8,173 bases of DNA from Ignavibacteriota bacterium (GTDB lineage Bacteria; Bacteroidota; Kapaibacteriia; Palsa-1295). Positions 5,996 through 8,173 of the stretch are shown here, piece after piece. The notes beneath the pieces are model-generated. The model saw only the letters and a program-made list of their open reading frames with translations. It was not told the DNA's origin and did not search any database. Where the stretch lies: contig PLXB01000094.1 of assembly GCA_003151215.1 (NCBI GenBank), positions 629 through 8,801 of the forward strand, read 5' to 3'. A program made the position numbers and the translations under genes. The first letter of the stretch is position 1. Every line of letters begins with the position of its first letter.

Positions 5996-7297
5996 TTACG
6001 CCGCCCTTTTGAACTCCAGGATTAGCAGCGTGTGCTTTACGATCATGCCCGACTTATCATCTGCAAAGTTTGGCATTTGCATTTCACCTGTGATTGCCAG
6101 AACCGACTCGAACTTGGTACTTATATCAACATTCTTGTGATAGCTTGAAAGCGTCGTGGCAAGCGAACCGTGCCTCAGGAGCTTTGAAACGATTGCAGTT
6201 TCGGCATTTTGGTCAAGCAGAATTTGCGAAATACTGTGCCTAAAAGAATGATAATCTATTCCTGTCGAATTTATCCCAAGTTTTTCGCATGCTGCAATCA
6301 GTCGTTTATGTCCTGCTTTAGTCAATGATGCAGCACTATACGCTTCTCCCTTCTCATTACAGAAAACCCACTGCGAGTCTCTTACCTCGGCTTTAGGATG
6401 GCTCTGCCTATTCAGATACTGCTCGCGCAGTGCAATAGCAGCAAAATTCGTTATCGGAATCTCCCCTGCTGATGACAGCGTCTTCAGTTTATTCTTGGTA
6501 GTTGCTGCTATGCTGATACTTTTCCGTTCCCAATCAACCGCACAGCTCAAAAGAAAACAGGCCTCCGATCGCCGACAGGCACTTCCAAAAAGAAAAAGCA
6601 CGAACGAGGCGACAAGCCTATCCATATATGATTCCTTCGGCAAGGCAGTGTAGATTTCTACAACCTGCTCCGGCGAAAGTATACCGCGTGGTCTCGGCAC
6701 AAACTTCTTACGGAGCGATTTCAGATCGATCTGATCAAACGGATTCGACGCGATCTTACCGTCACGTCTTGCAACTTCAAATCCGGCGCGTAGTGAGCGG
6801 TAGTGCGAGAGTGCCATTGAGCCGGACTTTTGTCCAAAGAGAAACAAGCGTATTTGCTGCGGAGTGATTTGTGTGATTAGGCAGCCCTTCCCCACCTGAA
6901 GCATCAGTGCCTGAAACGCCGATCTGATCTGCCGAAGGTAGGATTGTGACAACCCTTTGGTTTCGCACTCTGAAATATAGCTTTCAAAGAAAGCTTGCAA
7001 TCGTACCGGCGCTGAAGGATCAAAGTTCGATTGCGCTACGGCGAGGATCTGCAGAGCGGAGGCGCACGCCTTATTATAGGAGTCCTTAGAATCTCTGCGA
7101 ACGCGGGTGGAGGTTTTGTACCGACTCTCGATTCCCGTCGCCGGATCGGTTATATATAAAAGGACATAGTAGCAGGCTCGTGAAGCAACGATATACGGGC
7201 GTCCTATACGGACGAACTGTGATGTTAGATCGAAGGAAGTCCACACGGGACCAGATCTTTCAGAGCGATTTGTCTTGCGATGTTTTGACTTTGGCAT
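5996..7297 (-). CDS. Tyrosine recombinase/integrase
   Basis: A 433-residue phage-type integrase that breaks and rejoins DNA through a 3'-phosphotyrosine. The order is a basic N-terminus (MPKSKHRKTNRSER), a region about 30-90 resembling arm-binding or beta-sheet modules, a SAM-like core-binding domain (about 95-190, YISECETKGLSQSYLRQIRSAF) and the catalytic domain (about 205-400). Catalytic residues can be read: R242 in ACRRSEA, K268 in ATTKNK (tentative), H350 and R353 in YHSFRH, H376 in LLRHGS, and nucleophile Y386 in LSSYHK. About 45 residues follow the tyrosine. It is full length with no lesion. The ATG at 7295-7297 lies in one arm of an inverted repeat, which hints at autoregulation. It probably mobilises or mobilised the surrounding island; its attachment site is not evident. 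A diverged remnant of the same subfamily lies at 5109-5345. Confidence 0.93.
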   Translation of the reverse strand: MPKSKHRKTNRSERSGPVWTSFDLTSQFVRIGRPYIVASRACYYVLLYITDPATGIESRYKTSTRVRRDSKDSYNKACASALQILAVAQSNFDPSAPVRLQAFFESYISECETKGLSQSYLRQIRSAFQALMLQVGKGCLITQITPQQIRLFLFGQKSGSMALSHYRSLRAGFEVARRDGKIASNPFDQIDLKSLRKKFVPRPRGILSPEQVVEIYTALPKESYMDRLVASFVLFLFGSACRRSEACFLLSCAVDWERKSISIAATTKNKLKTLSSAGEIPITNFAAIALREQYLNRQSHPKAEVRDSQWVFCNEKGEAYSAASLTKAGHKRLIAACEKLGINSTGIDYHSFRHSISQILLDQNAETAIVSKLLRHGSLATTLSSYHKNVDISTKFESVLAITGEMQMPNFADDKSGMIVKHTLLILEFKRAA

Positions 7298-7332
7298 TGT
7301 AGTATAAGATATTCTATATATAGAACTACAAT
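7296..7332. promoter_or_regulatory. Inverted repeat overlapping recombinase start
   Basis: ATTGTAGT (7296-7303) and ACTACAAT (7325-7332) are perfect 8-bp inverted arms 21 bases apart. The left arm covers two bases of the recombinase ATG. Between them lies AT-rich DNA that includes most of the 14-base palindrome TTCTATATATAGAA (7312-7325), which also contains -10-like TATATA. Such an arrangement fits an operator for autorepression or a recombinase binding site. The function is inferred from position only. Confidence 0.45.
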
Positions 7333-7366
7333 CGCGCCCCCCAACCGAGTTTCAAGTAAAGAAAGA

Positions 7367-7388
7367 ATTATACTCAAAAAAGTATAAT
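7367..7388. repeat. AT-rich hairpin downstream of edge gene
   Basis: ATTATACT (7367-7374) and AGTATAAT (7381-7388) are perfect inverted arms with a 6-base loop CAAAAA. It lies between the end of the minus-strand edge gene (7502) and the recombinase start. It could be a weak terminator for the edge gene, although the stem is almost all A and T, or an operator upstream of the recombinase. Confidence 0.45.
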
Positions 7389-7501
7389 CTCATAATCATT
7401 TTTATTATTAATCTCTTACTACCTAAACTCCGACGAATAACCGATGCGCAAATTATTTCAAGATACAAATAAGTAGGACATTCTATTGGAGTAAACCAGA
7501 T

Positions 7502-8173
7502 TTAGGGTAATTCAACACTATATTTCCAAACACTGGAGATACCAACAGATTTTCCGGGTAAGGTTTCTTTAGTGAAGGGGTACAATATTGATGACGATAA
7601 CTGTTTTCCTTCATAGAGATGATATAAAGCGAAGCCTAACGCTTGTGGTTTTGTGCCTAATGGCGAAAGATAGAGATTCGTAAGAGTTGGTGATCCATTC
7701 TTCAACTTATTTACGATCTGTTGAATAACACTTGCTGTTACGAAAGGATCGTTCGCTGGAGCAAAATATAAATTATCATAATTTTCCACGTCGTCTTTTG
7801 CTGAACTTGCTCGAATCAAACTTTGCTGATACATATCTGGTTGAAGTGAAGGTAACCCAATAATAGATATTTTTCTTGCTGACGATTTATACTTTGCAAT
7901 TCTAGCGATGAGATCATCATCATAGCCCACTCCGATAATCAAAGCATCAGCGTCCGTTGATTGATTATATGCCTCGTCATACCCATGAACGGCACGGTCT
8001 TTCAGCGGTGTCTTATCTGTAAAAGAGGTATCTTGATCGTCAGGATATCTTTTGGGCTCCGAGTACAAAACATCAACTTTTTTAACTCCCTTCTGTGAAA
8101 GAAAGAAGAAGAGATAAAGTAATTCAGGTTTCAAAAAACCTGTAATGTCAATACATATGCGCGAGTTTGGGCG
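7502..8173 (-). CDS. Unknown alpha/beta protein, 5' end beyond window
   Basis: The last 223 codons of a gene that enters from the right edge. The frame stays open to 8173 and reads ICIDITGFLKPELLYL just before a TTG at 8134. No ATG is available there and the protein sense continues upstream, so I treat it as partial rather than starting at the TTG. The visible part alternates hydrophobic strands and helices: VDVLYSEP (33-40), ADALIIGVGYDDDLI (75-89) and KISIIGLPS (101-109). A segment SPLGTKPQALGFALYHLY (170-187) and a C-terminal GISSVWKYSVEL follow. The pattern suggests a Rossmann-like fold. The GTK element recalls glycine-rich turns of CARF and related ligand-binding domains, but this is a weak resemblance. 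I do not recognise the family. It ends 204 bases before the recombinase start. Confidence 0.75.
   Translation of the reverse strand, partial: RPNSRICIDITGFLKPELLYLFFFLSQKGVKKVDVLYSEPKRYPDDQDTSFTDKTPLKDRAVHGYDEAYNQSTDADALIIGVGYDDDLIARIAKYKSSARKISIIGLPSLQPDMYQQSLIRASSAKDDVENYDNLYFAPANDPFVTASVIQQIVNKLKNGSPTLTNLYLSPLGTKPQALGFALYHLYEGKQLSSSILYPFTKETLPGKSVGISSVWKYSVELP

Noticed and set aside
6628..6968. Open frames inside the recombinase gene (plus-strand 6628-6867, minus-strand 6777-6968)
   Set aside because: They are shadows of the well-supported recombinase reading frame.
8132..8134. TTG as the start of the right-edge gene
   Set aside because: The frame continues upstream to the window edge with a protein-like sequence (ICIDITGF), so the true start probably lies outside.

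Overview
The window looks like an accessory, island-like stretch of a bacterial chromosome or large mobile element rather than core genome. No housekeeping gene is visible. Most starts lack a clear Shine-Dalgarno sequence and sit behind A- or T-rich leaders. This, with moderate AT-richness, would fit the Bacteroidota/Chlorobiota side of the tree, but no gene here fixes the organism and I treat that placement as a weak inference.

Layout: about 1.2 kb at the left end (1-1212) holds no gene I can defend. Three forward genes follow in a tight run: a two-helix membrane-anchored protein with a DUF4145/HEPN-like cytoplasmic domain (1213-1797), a helical HEPN-like protein of unknown function (1820-2605), and a protein of about 460 residues with an ApeA-like plan, a large N-terminal domain plus a C-terminal HEPN domain carrying an intact RNNIMH motif (2595-3977). 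A fourth gene on the opposite strand (3971-5068), overlapping the third tail to tail by 7 bp, encodes another protein with a C-terminal HEPN-type RNQFVH motif. The motifs themselves are read directly. That these four genes form one HEPN cluster, possibly an abortive-infection or RNA-cleaving defence system, is inference.

To the right lies recombination machinery. A frameshifted C-terminal scrap of a tyrosine recombinase (5109-5345) sits just upstream of the fourth gene. Beyond it, on the minus strand, are a small acidic protein with a Trp/Asp hexapeptide repeat (5384-5923) and a full-length tyrosine recombinase with all catalytic residues (5996-7297). The intact enzyme and the scrap belong to the same subfamily but are clearly diverged, which suggests repeated integration at this locus. 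An inverted repeat overlaps the recombinase start codon.

At the right edge is the 3' part of a minus-strand gene (7502-8173, running off the window) for an alpha/beta protein that I do not recognise.

Working model: a recombinase-mobilised island carrying a cluster of HEPN proteins. The candidate system is the three-gene forward cassette plus its convergent fourth member.
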